From Lysinibacillus alkalisoli (GTDB lineage: Bacteria; Bacillota; Bacilli; Bacillales_A; Planococcaceae), in assembly GCF_014643595.1 (NCBI RefSeq), contig NZ_BMJT01000011.1, forward strand, positions 1 to 64,000: DNA of 64,000 nt, given 5' to 3'. Within the stretch, counting starts at the first letter, position 1, and each line of letters starts with the position of its first letter. Made by a program: the position numbers and the translations under genes. The notes under the pieces are model-generated. The model had not been told where the DNA came from. It did no database searches and saw nothing but the letters and a program-made list of their open reading frames with translations. This document shows, one piece after another, positions 1 through 6,897 of this stretch.

Positions 1-1734
1 ATTCGTGCGCGCCGTGGCGGCAATTCGGCGCGTCATTGGTATTGGTATGACGCGTCGACTCGCAACGCGTACTTCGGTTGGCGCCCGGTCCTTGAAGTGC
101 TGAACTCTACACCTCTGATCTCTGGAGGGTCTCAAAATTTAGGTAATAAAACAGGCCCGTTTAGTGTGGTGTACCAGGTGTCAGACCCTGAAGGACATTC
201 CGTTAATGTCACAGAAAAAATCAATGGAAAAATTGCGGCTACAAAAAACAACGTGCCGCAAAAGCAAGATTTAGAGATGGTAGTCACACTTGACCAATGG
301 GCAGAGATTCCACTCAACCAACAATCAACAATAACGATTGAGGCGATTGATGAGAAGGGCGCTAAATCAGAACGTGTGTATACGTTCACAAAAACCAATG
401 CGCCACCTGTAGCAAAAACGGTCGAGCCTAAAGGTGACCTAGCTAATATCGCCATCGTCTCGACGATTACACCTACCTTTGTCTATCAATTTATTGATAC
501 AGATCCAGGCGATATCCAAACGGCAATGCAATTAATCATCGAAAATACGAATGCTCAAATCGTACACGATTCTGGCAAAAGACAAACGGCACAATCGTTT
601 TATCAGCTGCCAGATAACATAAAATTAGAGTGGGGTGTACGTTATAAGTGGCGTGTGCGTGTGTGGGATAAATACGATGTTCCGTCAGATTATACATTCG
701 ACGAGTTTTTTCTGCCTAATAGACCACCAAATGTAGCTAATTTGCGTCCAGGAAGTAATCATGAAGCATCACCTGAAGGCACGTCTTTAACGCCCACTTT
801 CAAGTGGGATTTTGAAGACCTCGATTTAGAAGCGCAAGCCGCGTATCAATTGGCTGTACGCATGACGGATACAGATGCAGAAATTTATAATACTAATAAA
901 ATCTATAAAAATGTGAACGAACATACGATACCTGATTTTGTGTTAACACAAGGTGCAGCGTATTACGCCCAGGTAACCGTATGGGATCCAAATGGTATAG
1001 AAGGTGTAAGTGATAAAGCCTATATCGTGACAAATGCGACGCCTACAGCACCGATATTAACAACACCAATTAACAACTATCGCACAACGCTAAAGCCTGC
1101 GTTAAACGGTATTGTAGGCACCGACAAAGAGGACGATGGCCAACATTTTATCGTACAAATTTCTAAGAACGCTGATTTTACAGGAGAGGTGTTAACCCAT
1201 CGATCCGACGAAAATCGTGCAGGATGGAAGGTCAATGGTTACGATATTCCCGAAGAGGGTGTTAAAAATGACCAAGCAGGGCAAACCGTGTCCTACACAG
1301 TACAAGAGCAGATTGACATGAATGCCAAATATTACTGGCGTATGGCAGCTATTGACGCTAGCACAAAGGCAATAGGAAAGTATGGCGAAGTGCGACATAT
1401 TAGAGCGGGTAATAAATTAGCGTATGATACGTTAAAACAGCCCATTGATACAGCTGCAGCACCAGCTAATCGAGTACTTGTTGCGTTAGATTATGCTATT
1501 GCAACAGATGGGAGTAATCCAGCTACGATTAAAGTTTGGATTTGTAACAACGCCAATGACATTATCCCAACGTGGGAGGACATGACCACAGACTTTTTAA
1601 ACATGGATTACTATACGTTTACAAACAACGTTAAAACAGCAGAAACGTGGGCGGTGGCATTAAAAGTAGAGGTAGTGGCCAATGACACCATGGGCGATAT
1701 TTTCATTGCTTCCCACGGATTTACATTCGACTGA
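1..1734 (+). CDS. Phage tail/fibre protein with Ig/Fn3-like repeats, 5'-truncated
   Basis: The reading frame is open from base 1, so the N-terminus lies outside the window. About 577 residues are visible. The protein contains several repeated beta-sandwich-like units with the pattern proline-rich linker, 'P.F.W.F.D.D', then 'Y.WRVRVWD' or 'YYWRMAAID'. This pattern is typical of Fn3/Ig-like modules of phage tail-tip or fibre proteins. No catalytic motif is seen. It is the first of a run of small late phage genes ending in holin and endolysin, so a virion adhesion or minor structural role is inferred from position. The exact tail component cannot be named. Confidence 0.75.
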   Translation: MRARRGGNSARHWYWYDASTRNAYFGWRPVLEVLNSTPLISGGSQNLGNKTGPFSVVYQVSDPEGHSVNVTEKINGKIAATKNNVPQKQDLEMVVTLDQWAEIPLNQQSTITIEAIDEKGAKSERVYTFTKTNAPPVAKTVEPKGDLANIAIVSTITPTFVYQFIDTDPGDIQTAMQLIIENTNAQIVHDSGKRQTAQSFYQLPDNIKLEWGVRYKWRVRVWDKYDVPSDYTFDEFFLPNRPPNVANLRPGSNHEASPEGTSLTPTFKWDFEDLDLEAQAAYQLAVRMTDTDAEIYNTNKIYKNVNEHTIPDFVLTQGAAYYAQVTVWDPNGIEGVSDKAYIVTNATPTAPILTTPINNYRTTLKPALNGIVGTDKEDDGQHFIVQISKNADFTGEVLTHRSDENRAGWKVNGYDIPEEGVKNDQAGQTVSYTVQEQIDMNAKYYWRMAAIDASTKAIGKYGEVRHIRAGNKLAYDTLKQPIDTAAAPANRVLVALDYAIATDGSNPATIKVWICNNANDIIPTWEDMTTDFLNMDYYTFTNNVKTAETWAVALKVEVVANDTMGDIFIASHGFTFD

Positions 1735-1778
1735 TAAAGGAGCTTAGGCTTCTTTTTATATGAGAAGGGGGTGAGACT

Positions 1779-2039
1779 GTGGCATTGAAATTTTTAGCAC
1801 ATGTATCACTAGAGGCAGAACGTGCTCAAAAAGAGACAAAAGAAATGTTACCTGGGCGCATGGCGGAACTAGAATCAACCAATATGCAGCTAATGGCCGC
1901 CTTAGCAGAATCCTATGAAGCATCTGTGAAACTGGCGCAAGAAAATGAAGAACTAAAGCAAACGATTACAGACAGTGAAACACGCACCATGTTGGCAATA
2001 GCAGAAATTTATGAAATGCATAACGTAAAGGAGGCATAA
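1779..2039 (+). CDS. Small phage late protein with coiled coil
   Basis: An 86-residue acidic protein starting at GTG behind the strong site GAAGGGGGTGAG. Residues 10-75 are rich in E, Q, A and L in heptad-like spacing, so a coiled coil is likely. It follows the tail protein by 44 bp and precedes a CD1375-like small gene. That position, tail fibre then two small genes then lysis cassette, is common in Firmicute siphophages. I do not recognise the family and no enzymatic motif is visible. Confidence 0.6.
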   Translation: MALKFLAHVSLEAERAQKETKEMLPGRMAELESTNMQLMAALAESYEASVKLAQENEELKQTITDSETRTMLAIAEIYEMHNVKEA

Positions 2040-2042
2040 CAA

Positions 2043-2156
2043 ATGGCAGTAGTATACCAAAAGCTAATTGAAGCAGGTCTACGCAAACTAAATGACGTAC
2101 AGCCTCAGGCGCTACGTGATCAAGTTGAGATTTTATTAGCCCAAAACAAAAAGTAA
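2043..2156 (+). CDS. CD1375-like small phage protein (37 aa)
   Basis: A 37-residue product with the pattern 'VYQKLIEAGLRKLNDV' followed by 'LRDQVEILL'. This matches what I know of the CD1375/XkdX-type small tail-region proteins (Y-x-x-L-I-x-x-G-L, then x-x-D-V-P, then L-R-x-x-V). It starts 4 bp after the previous stop, with AAGGAGG upstream. Function is unknown in the whole family, though such genes sit consistently between tail fibres and lysis genes. The call rests on a short pattern. Confidence 0.6.
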   Translation: MAVVYQKLIEAGLRKLNDVQPQALRDQVEILLAQNKK

Positions 2157-2254
2157 AAGATGTAATGCAAGAGGACGCAGCATAAGGTAGTGTTATTTTT
2201 ATATTTCCTATAGATATTATATTTTGTATCGTATAATACTATAGGAGGTGTAAC

Positions 2255-2542
2255 ATGAATAAATTTGCATCATTTTCTGTTATTTACAATAATGAAGAAT
2301 ATTTTTTTGAAGTAAAAGGTCTTTATGAGGTTGTTGAAGTAGGAGAGGTAATAAAAGAAAAATTGATTAAGATGGAATTTCTAGAAGATTTCTGTCGTCA
2401 AACGCCTTTAGATACTACTAGAGAAAAGGCACCTTGTGTATTCAATATCGAGGGCGAAGAGTTTTCCTCGAATGGCTTCATTATAGTTTTGGAAAAGGAC
2501 TTGAAAAATCTTAAGGCGATTATAATTGATTTAGTTCAATGA
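2255..2542 (+). CDS. Hypothetical prophage-region protein
   Basis: A 95-residue protein with a good AGGAGG site (ATAGGAGGTGTAAC before ATG). It is more AT-rich than its neighbours and is preceded by a TATAAT sequence at 2232-2237, so it may have its own promoter. It shows beta-strand-like segments and no signal peptide or recognisable motif. Its separate promoter, different composition and following terminator suggest a lysogenic-conversion ('moron') type gene inserted between tail and lysis modules. That role is an inference. Confidence 0.55.
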   Translation: MNKFASFSVIYNNEEYFFEVKGLYEVVEVGEVIKEKLIKMEFLEDFCRQTPLDTTREKAPCVFNIEGEEFSSNGFIIVLEKDLKNLKAIIIDLVQ

Positions 2543-2592
2543 ACATTTAGAAGTTTTTTCATGTAATAGGAGAGAAAGAATTTATTGATTTT

Positions 2593-2620
2593 AACACCCT
2601 TTACTCAGAGGGTGTTTTTA
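2593..2620 (+). terminator. Rho-independent terminator
   Basis: AACACCCT pairs with AGGGTGTT across an 8-base loop and is followed by a run of T. It separates the hypothetical gene at 2255 from the lysis cassette. Confidence 0.75.
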
Positions 2621-2643
2621 TTATTTAGAAAAGGAGATAATTT

Positions 2644-2934
2644 ATGACAATAGATGTACCTGTTTTAGTTGGTGTGCTAGGGCTAGTAGTTGCTGGTTTA
2701 GGCTACATCATCAATAGAGATAGAGACCGCAAAAGCGATACAAAACAGGACGCGCAAGTGAGCGCACAACTACAGCACATCAGCGAGGGTGTTAACGACA
2801 TCCGTATTGATTTAAAAGCCAGTGAGCGTCAAATGATGATTTACGGTGAGCGTATTACACGTGTGGAGGAGTCGAGCAAACAAGCCCATCACCGTATTAA
2901 TAAATTGGAGGATAAATGTGATGATGAAAATTAA
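2644..2934 (+). CDS. Membrane-anchored coiled-coil phage protein, lysis accessory candidate
   Basis: A 96-residue protein with one N-terminal transmembrane segment (about residues 6-24) and then a charged coiled-coil region (residues 28-96). The start follows AAAGGAGATAATTT. The architecture resembles small holin-associated proteins of Firmicute phages, but here the membrane segment is N-terminal whereas XhlA-type proteins carry it at the C-terminus. It overlaps the holin start and lies directly upstream of it, so a role in lysis timing or holin anchoring is inferred. Confidence 0.6.
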   Translation: MTIDVPVLVGVLGLVVAGLGYIINRDRDRKSDTKQDAQVSAQLQHISEGVNDIRIDLKASERQMMIYGERITRVEESSKQAHHRINKLEDKCDDEN

Positions 2935-3184
2935 CTGGAAAGCACGTTTGCGACACAAGCCCTTTATTGTGTCGCTTTTTAGTTTGCTTCTATTATTAGG
3001 CAATCAAGTGGCAGCGATTTTTAATGCCGATTTCACAATTTACAATGACCAAATCACAACGTTGGCTGAAACAATCCTAGCCATCTTAGTTTTGTTAGGT
3101 ATTGTGATTGACCCAACAACAGATGGTGTCAAAGATAGTGAGCAAGCATTGCGATATAAAAAACCACGGAAGGAAGGTGAATAA
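2921..3184 (+). CDS. Phage holin, phi-LC3 family
   Basis: A product of about 87 residues beginning 'MMKINWKARLRHKPF', with two hydrophobic segments (about residues 14-33 and 47-66). It ends with 'GIVIDPTTDGVKDSEQAL', which is diagnostic of phi-LC3 holins (I-N-W-K at the start, D-P-T-T-x-G-x-x-D-S near the end). Holins form membrane lesions that release the endolysin. GGAGG lies about 10 bases before ATG 2921. ATG 2924 is an equally good start, and a longer frame reaching back to 2846 lacks a site. It overlaps the upstream gene and belongs to the holin-endolysin cassette. Confidence 0.85.
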   Translation: MMKINWKARLRHKPFIVSLFSLLLLLGNQVAAIFNADFTIYNDQITTLAETILAILVLLGIVIDPTTDGVKDSEQALRYKKPRKEGE

Positions 3185-3186
3185 TA

Positions 3187-3306
3187 ATGGAACACAAAAC
3201 AGAATGCGTAGTATGTTGTAGAGAAATTGATGTGTTAGAAACATTCAATGGCGAAATGATGTGCCAGGAGTGCTACCAAGCACCAGAAAACGAGGTGTTT
3301 GACTGA
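3187..3306 (+). CDS. Tiny CxxC-CxxC protein in the lysis cassette
   Basis: A 39-residue product with C-x-x-C-C near residues 7-11 and C-x-x-C at residues 26-29, so it could bind one zinc ion as a small knuckle or ribbon. The start lies 2 bp after the holin stop, with GGAAGGTG upstream. Its stop overlaps the endolysin start (TGATG), which implies translational coupling. Such cysteine-rich mini-proteins occur in phage late operons with unknown function. No further role is claimed. Confidence 0.6.
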   Translation: MEHKTECVVCCREIDVLETFNGEMMCQECYQAPENEVFD

Positions 3307-4061
3307 TGAAAGTTGTTATGACACGCACCACAGACGTTTACGTTGGGCTTAACGAGCGTGCTTATTTTGCTAATCGCAATAAGGCGGATTTATTTGTGTC
3401 GTATCATTTGAATGCTGCTACAGCGACAGCCTATGGGTATGAAGATTTTACTTATCCTACTCAAAATAAAGCAACCATTAACAGTCGTAACATATATCAT
3501 GGTGCGATTTTACCTGCATTGCGAGCGCTACAACAGTTTAATCGCGGTAAAAAAGTCGCCAACTTTGCCGTATTGCGTGAGACCAATATGCCAGCCTATT
3601 TAATTGAGTTGGGCTTTATTACAAACGCAAGCGAGTATAACACCATCGTTGGTCAAACGAACTTTGAGTTATTGGCCCAAACGCATGCCAGTGCGATTAA
3701 ACAGGCCCTTGCCAATTTAGGTAAACCCAATGGCACAGTATGTGTTGACCCAGGACATGGCGGTCGAGATCCAGGCGCAGTCAGTCGAGGATACACCGAG
3801 GCAGCTTATGTCTTACGTTTTACCTTACGTATACGTGAGATTTTACAAGGCGCAAAGCCTATTGCGCCTATCAAAGATAAAAAGGAGGCTGTAACGATGT
3901 TAAATAGTACAGGACGCAAAGAGATTAGAGAGCTACTCAAAAAAGCACGTGCTGCAGGTATCATTGATGCCAAGTATCACACGGATGATAAAATTGCGAA
4001 ATACAATGATATACAATTATTAAGTTATCAAGCGGCAGTAGTTAATCGAGAGTTTAAATAA
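3306..4061 (+). CDS. N-acetylmuramoyl-L-alanine amidase endolysin with permuted Amidase_3 domain
   Basis: A 251-residue peptidoglycan amidase. In normal Amidase_3 enzymes the order is DPGHGG...E, then MTRTxD, then SxHxN, then ELGF. Here the protein begins at the MTRTTD part (residue 5), continues through 'VSYHLNAA' (His34) and 'LIELGFITN' (Glu101), and only then reaches 'VDPGHGGRDPGAV' (His151) with 'YTEAAYV' (Glu165). All three zinc ligands and the catalytic Glu are present but in circularly permuted order. Residues 190-251 form a separate C-terminal domain ('STGRKEIRELLKKARAAGI'), probably wall-binding. An in-frame TGA at 3300 excludes an upstream N-terminal extension. It is coupled to the previous gene and is the last prophage gene before the CRISPR leader. 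Confidence 0.85.
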   Translation: MKVVMTRTTDVYVGLNERAYFANRNKADLFVSYHLNAATATAYGYEDFTYPTQNKATINSRNIYHGAILPALRALQQFNRGKKVANFAVLRETNMPAYLIELGFITNASEYNTIVGQTNFELLAQTHASAIKQALANLGKPNGTVCVDPGHGGRDPGAVSRGYTEAAYVLRFTLRIREILQGAKPIAPIKDKKEAVTMLNSTGRKEIRELLKKARAAGIIDAKYHTDDKIAKYNDIQLLSYQAAVVNREFK

Positions 4062-4079
4062 ATGTAGGTGTCATTTTGT

Positions 4080-4239
4080 GCGAACCTCATGTGGCGAACC
4101 CGAAGTGCCCATGAAATCCCTGGGGGGTTCGCACACCAGATGACCAAAATAAAGAGTTGATGAAATCGAAGAGAATAAAGAACTTTCCAATAATCCCTAG
4201 ATATAGTACAATGAAAGCGTGAGATAACCATATCTCGCA
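4080..4239 (+). promoter_or_regulatory. Probable CRISPR leader
   Basis: A non-coding stretch immediately 5' of the first repeat. It contains the inverted repeat GTGCGAAC (4078-4085) with GTTCGCAC (about 4127-4134), then an AT-rich segment ending at the first repeat. The degenerate repeat lies at the far end of the array, which puts the leader on this side. The leader is inferred from position and array polarity. In type I-C loci cas2 would normally precede it, but here the prophage endolysin does. Confidence 0.55.
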
Positions 4240-4785
4240 GTCACTCCCTACATGGGAGTGTGGATTGAAATAAGTATTGGTCCTAACACTGCCCACATGG
4301 CGTCGGTCACTCCCTACATGGGAGTGTGGATTGAAATCACTTTTAAATATCTAATGAAGAATTTAACCGAAAGTCACTCCCTACATGGGAGTGTGGATTG
4401 AAATATTTCGCTCTTTAGCTGCCTCTGCCTCTGCTATGTCACTCCCTACATGGGAGTGTGGATTGAAATTCCGTATGATATAACTTTTCCTAAAGTTCTA
4501 GGTGTCACTCCCTACATGGGAGTGTGGATTGAAATATATTCAACGCCACAAACAACACCAAATTTATCTGTCACTCCCTACATGGGAGTGTGGATTGAAA
4601 TAAAAGTAGTTTTAGCAAATTCCACAATATACTCCGTCACTCCCTACATGGGAGTGTGGATTGAAATAAAGGGTATTTGCTAGGATCAAGCCACATATCT
4701 GTCACTCCCTACATGGGAGTGTGGATTGAAATCGTGTACTTGGGTGCGGTTTGCTGTAGTTAACACGTCATCCCTCCACGATAAT
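4240..4785 (+). CRISPR. CRISPR array, type I-C-like repeat, 8 repeats plus degenerate end
   Basis: Eight identical 32-bp repeats start at 4240, 4306, 4373, 4438, 4504, 4570, 4636 and 4701. Each begins GTCACTCCCTACATGGGAG and ends TGTGGATTGAAAT. The internal CTCCC/GGGAG stem and the ATTGAAAT end are characteristic of type I-C. Spacers are 33-35 bp: 4272-4305, 4338-4372, 4405-4437, 4470-4503, 4536-4569, 4602-4635, 4668-4700 and 4733-4766. A ninth, degenerate repeat (GTCATCCCTCCAC) begins at 4767, exactly one spacer length after repeat 8, and marks the leader-distal end. No cas gene lies within the window, so the subtype rests on the repeat alone. No spacer was seen to match the window by eye. 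Confidence 0.97.
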
Positions 4786-4812
4786 ATGACAAATAAAATA
4801 GCCACACGGAAT

Positions 4813-4862
4813 AAAAGTCATGTGTTATTGGTATCATTCACAATAGCGCATGACTTTTTTAT
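4813..4862 (+). terminator. Long hairpin with T-run downstream of the CRISPR array
   Basis: AAAAGTCATG pairs with CATGACTTTT, and the inner GTTATTG pairs with CAATAGC. A T-tract follows. It is positioned to stop array transcription. Confidence 0.7.
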
Positions 4863-4979
4863 TTTGCGCTTTTTTAACTAGGATAAGAATGGCAGTTAAA
4901 TCGCAAAAAATTATCAAAGGCTTATTTTGTAATTTTTAAAAGGGAGGAATAAATGAAGGGGATTTAAGGGGCTGAAAAA

Positions 4980-5016
4980 TCACATAAAAGTCACAAAAAA
5001 TCACGAGAAAGTCACA
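4980..5016. repeat. Helically phased TCAC units upstream of brxA
   Basis: TCAC occurs at 4980, 4991, 5001 and 5012, each separated by A-rich sequence and spaced 11, 10 and 11 bp apart. All four therefore face the same side of the helix. The rest of the 4863-5122 gap shows no gene. The array could be curved DNA or a set of binding sites. Function is unknown. Confidence 0.5.
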
Positions 5017-5078
5017 AAAAGCATGAAATAAGGAAGGAAAGTGTGAAAGTTCCCTTACTAGATATCGCTTGTAATCCT

Positions 5079-5087
5079 TGTTATAAT
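5079..5087 (+). promoter_or_regulatory. Extended -10 promoter of brxA
   Basis: TGTTATAAT is a perfect extended -10 (TG-N-TATAAT) 36 bp before the brxA ATG. No convincing -35 hexamer is present, as is usual for extended -10 promoters. Confidence 0.55.
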
Positions 5088-5122
5088 AGGCTTTGTGAAT
5101 AGACAAGAAAGAGGGCGAAAAT

Positions 5123-5554
5123 ATGAACGCGTACGATGAATATATGAAGCAAGTAGTACAACCGATGCGTCAAGAATTGGTAGAAGCGGGCTTTACTGAG
5201 CTGACTACGGCAGAGGCGGTACATGAGTTTTTACCAGAAGCTAAAGGAACTACTTTAGTCGTGATTAATTCTGTTTGTGGTTGTGCCGCTGGTTTAGCAC
5301 GACCTGCTGCAAGAGAAGCTATAGCACAGGTGAAACCAGACCACTTAGTTACGGTATTTGCAGGGCAAGATCAAGAGGCGACAGCAGCGATGCGTGGTTA
5401 CTTTGAAGAAGTACCACCTAGTTCGCCATCTATGGCGATTTTACAAGATGGGCAATTGGCGTATTTTATCCCGCGCGAGCAAATTGAAGGTTTTGAACCA
5501 GCACAAATTATTAGCCACTTAACAGGTGTGCTTAAACAAACATGCAGCCAATAA
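5123..5554 (+). CDS. brxA: Bacilliredoxin BrxA (YphP/YqiW family)
   Basis: A 143-residue cytosolic thiol protein with the signature 'NSVCGCAAGLARPA' (CGC motif near residues 52-54). It removes bacillithiol from S-bacillithiolated proteins after oxidative stress. Length and sequence match B. subtilis BrxA (YphP) more closely than BrxB, including 'YMRQ..VPMR.EL' at the N-terminus and 'VFAGQD.EATA.MR.YF' in the centre. It has its own extended -10 promoter and the site AAGAGGGCG. Its last 13 bases overlap the downstream methyltransferase frame, so the two are probably co-transcribed. Confidence 0.92.
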   Translation: MNAYDEYMKQVVQPMRQELVEAGFTELTTAEAVHEFLPEAKGTTLVVINSVCGCAAGLARPAAREAIAQVKPDHLVTVFAGQDQEATAAMRGYFEEVPPSSPSMAILQDGQLAYFIPREQIEGFEPAQIISHLTGVLKQTCSQ

Positions 5555-6351
5555 CAATTGTAACGACAGCGGGCAGACCAGACGAGAGATCGTTGGCGCT
5601 CGCTGCTTTTGTCTGTGAACAATTACATATTGTTTATGAACCACGCCGTAAACGAGCGATTACTACGATGGCAAAGCAATTGCACGCCCATATTATTGTG
5701 GCAGGCAAAGACCGATTTGCTTATTATCCTTTGAGTGCGATAGAGCCTTTTTTCTTTCACCCAAATTCTGCGGCTTTTCGTTTGAAGCGTGTGGCGAGAG
5801 GTGAGACAGACCCTTTTTTAGTGGCAACACAGTTAAGTAAGGGAGAGACGTTATTAGATTGTACGTTAGGACTCGCAGCAGATGCCATGTTAGGTGCCTA
5901 TCAAGTGGGGGATACGGGTCGTGTGATAGGGCTAGAAGGTAATCGAAATGTAGCCTTTATTGTAAAACAAGGTTTGCAACAGTATGATGTGACAACATTG
6001 CCATTGACGGCTTGTATGCGTCGCATTGAAGTCATTCATGCCCAGGCGATAGATTATTTATTAATGCTGCCTGACAACTCATTTGACGTGGTTTATATGG
6101 ACCCTATGTTTGAAGAGACGATTGAAGAAGCTACCAATTTTACAACGTTGCGTCATGCGGGTGTACAAGCGGGATTAACAGAGCAATGGGTACAACATGC
6201 TGTGCGGGTAGCTAAAAAGCGTGTCGTGTTGAAAGCGCATTTTCGCTCGACGTGGTTTGCATCCTATGGTTTTCAACAAATGACAAGAACAACAGCTAAA
6301 TTTCATTATGGTGTGATAGAAAAGGAGAGACGAGATGAAGGGTTGCTATGA
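5542..6351 (+). CDS. Class I SAM-dependent methyltransferase, RsmJ-like (YpiP family)
   Basis: A 269-residue protein with a Rossmann-type SAM site: motif I 'LLDCTLGLAADAML' (about residues 105-118), 'VIGLEGN' as the acidic loop, and 'DVVYMDPMFEET' as the motif IV D-P-M-F. This set resembles RsmJ (16S rRNA m2G1516 methyltransferase) and the uncharacterised Bacillus YpiP. The substrate is therefore inferred to be RNA but is unproven. The start overlaps the end of brxA and lacks an obvious ribosome site, so translational coupling or a slightly later start is possible. Its 3' end overlaps the next gene. Confidence 0.8.
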   Translation: MQPITIVTTAGRPDERSLALAAFVCEQLHIVYEPRRKRAITTMAKQLHAHIIVAGKDRFAYYPLSAIEPFFFHPNSAAFRLKRVARGETDPFLVATQLSKGETLLDCTLGLAADAMLGAYQVGDTGRVIGLEGNRNVAFIVKQGLQQYDVTTLPLTACMRRIEVIHAQAIDYLLMLPDNSFDVVYMDPMFEETIEEATNFTTLRHAGVQAGLTEQWVQHAVRVAKKRVVLKAHFRSTWFASYGFQQMTRTTAKFHYGVIEKERRDEGLL

Positions 6352-6859
6352 GCAAATAGGAGCATTTTTACAAAATCCACTGGAGGAGCAAGAAATATTT
6401 GAAGATGGCGATGTTTTGGTTTGGGTGGACTGGAAAGAGTGTGATGAAGCCACCATTGACTATTTTAATGAAAAACTATTCCCAAAAGACCAAATCACTG
6501 TGACATTTGAAACTACGACAGAAGCAAGGGGAGTAGATATTTTTTTACAACATAACGGTGTAAAAATGAGGATTCCCTATCACACAGATTATACAGAGCG
6601 AGATATTACGATAAAAGCGATGCAACAAATGATGGCTGAACATTACCAAATTCGCTGGTATATGGAATCATTAGGTGGTGACACACTTGCCTTTGTTGTA
6701 TTAACTAATGATGCCTGGGCACAATTGGAGGCAACCTATGGTAAGGCTAAGGTGCTGCACTATTTCACACCTGTAACGTCAGCGCTTAAGATGTTTAATA
6801 TGTCCATGGAAGAAGTAGAGGGTTTGTTAGCGGCACGTGCACAGTCAAATGACGCCTAG
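6335..6859 (+). CDS. Hypothetical protein (174 aa)
   Basis: A soluble, acidic protein with no signal peptide or membrane segment. The start follows AAAGGAGAGACGAG and lies inside the 3' end of the methyltransferase gene, so it is the third gene of the brxA operon. Sequence features such as 'DVLVWVDWKECDEATIDYFNEKLFP' suggest alternating strands and helices, but I do not recognise a family. Operon membership with a bacilliredoxin and an RNA-methylase-like protein gives only a weak hint of a housekeeping or stress role. Confidence 0.7.
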   Translation: MKGCYEQIGAFLQNPLEEQEIFEDGDVLVWVDWKECDEATIDYFNEKLFPKDQITVTFETTTEARGVDIFLQHNGVKMRIPYHTDYTERDITIKAMQQMMAEHYQIRWYMESLGGDTLAFVVLTNDAWAQLEATYGKAKVLHYFTPVTSALKMFNMSMEEVEGLLAARAQSNDA

Positions 6860-6862
6860 CCA

Positions 6863-6891
6863 TTTGCATAAATGGTATACTGTGCTATAAT
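6863..6891 (+). promoter_or_regulatory. Strong sigma-A promoter with extended -10
   Basis: TTTGCA (6863-6868), a 17-bp spacer, then TG-C-TATAAT ending at 6891. No protein gene follows on this strand before the convergent gene at 7167, so the promoter appears to serve the RNA described next. Confidence 0.6.
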
Positions 6892-6897
6892 AGTAGA

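Noticed and set aside
4028-4296. Two minus-strand open frames over the CRISPR leader
   Set aside because: They overlap the endolysin 3' end, leader and first repeat, have no ribosome site and no family pattern.
4450-4683. Open frame of 77 codons with a repeated 'TPYMGVWIEI' peptide
   Set aside because: It is the CRISPR repeat read in one frame; the 66-bp repeat-spacer period keeps the frame open. Not a protein gene.
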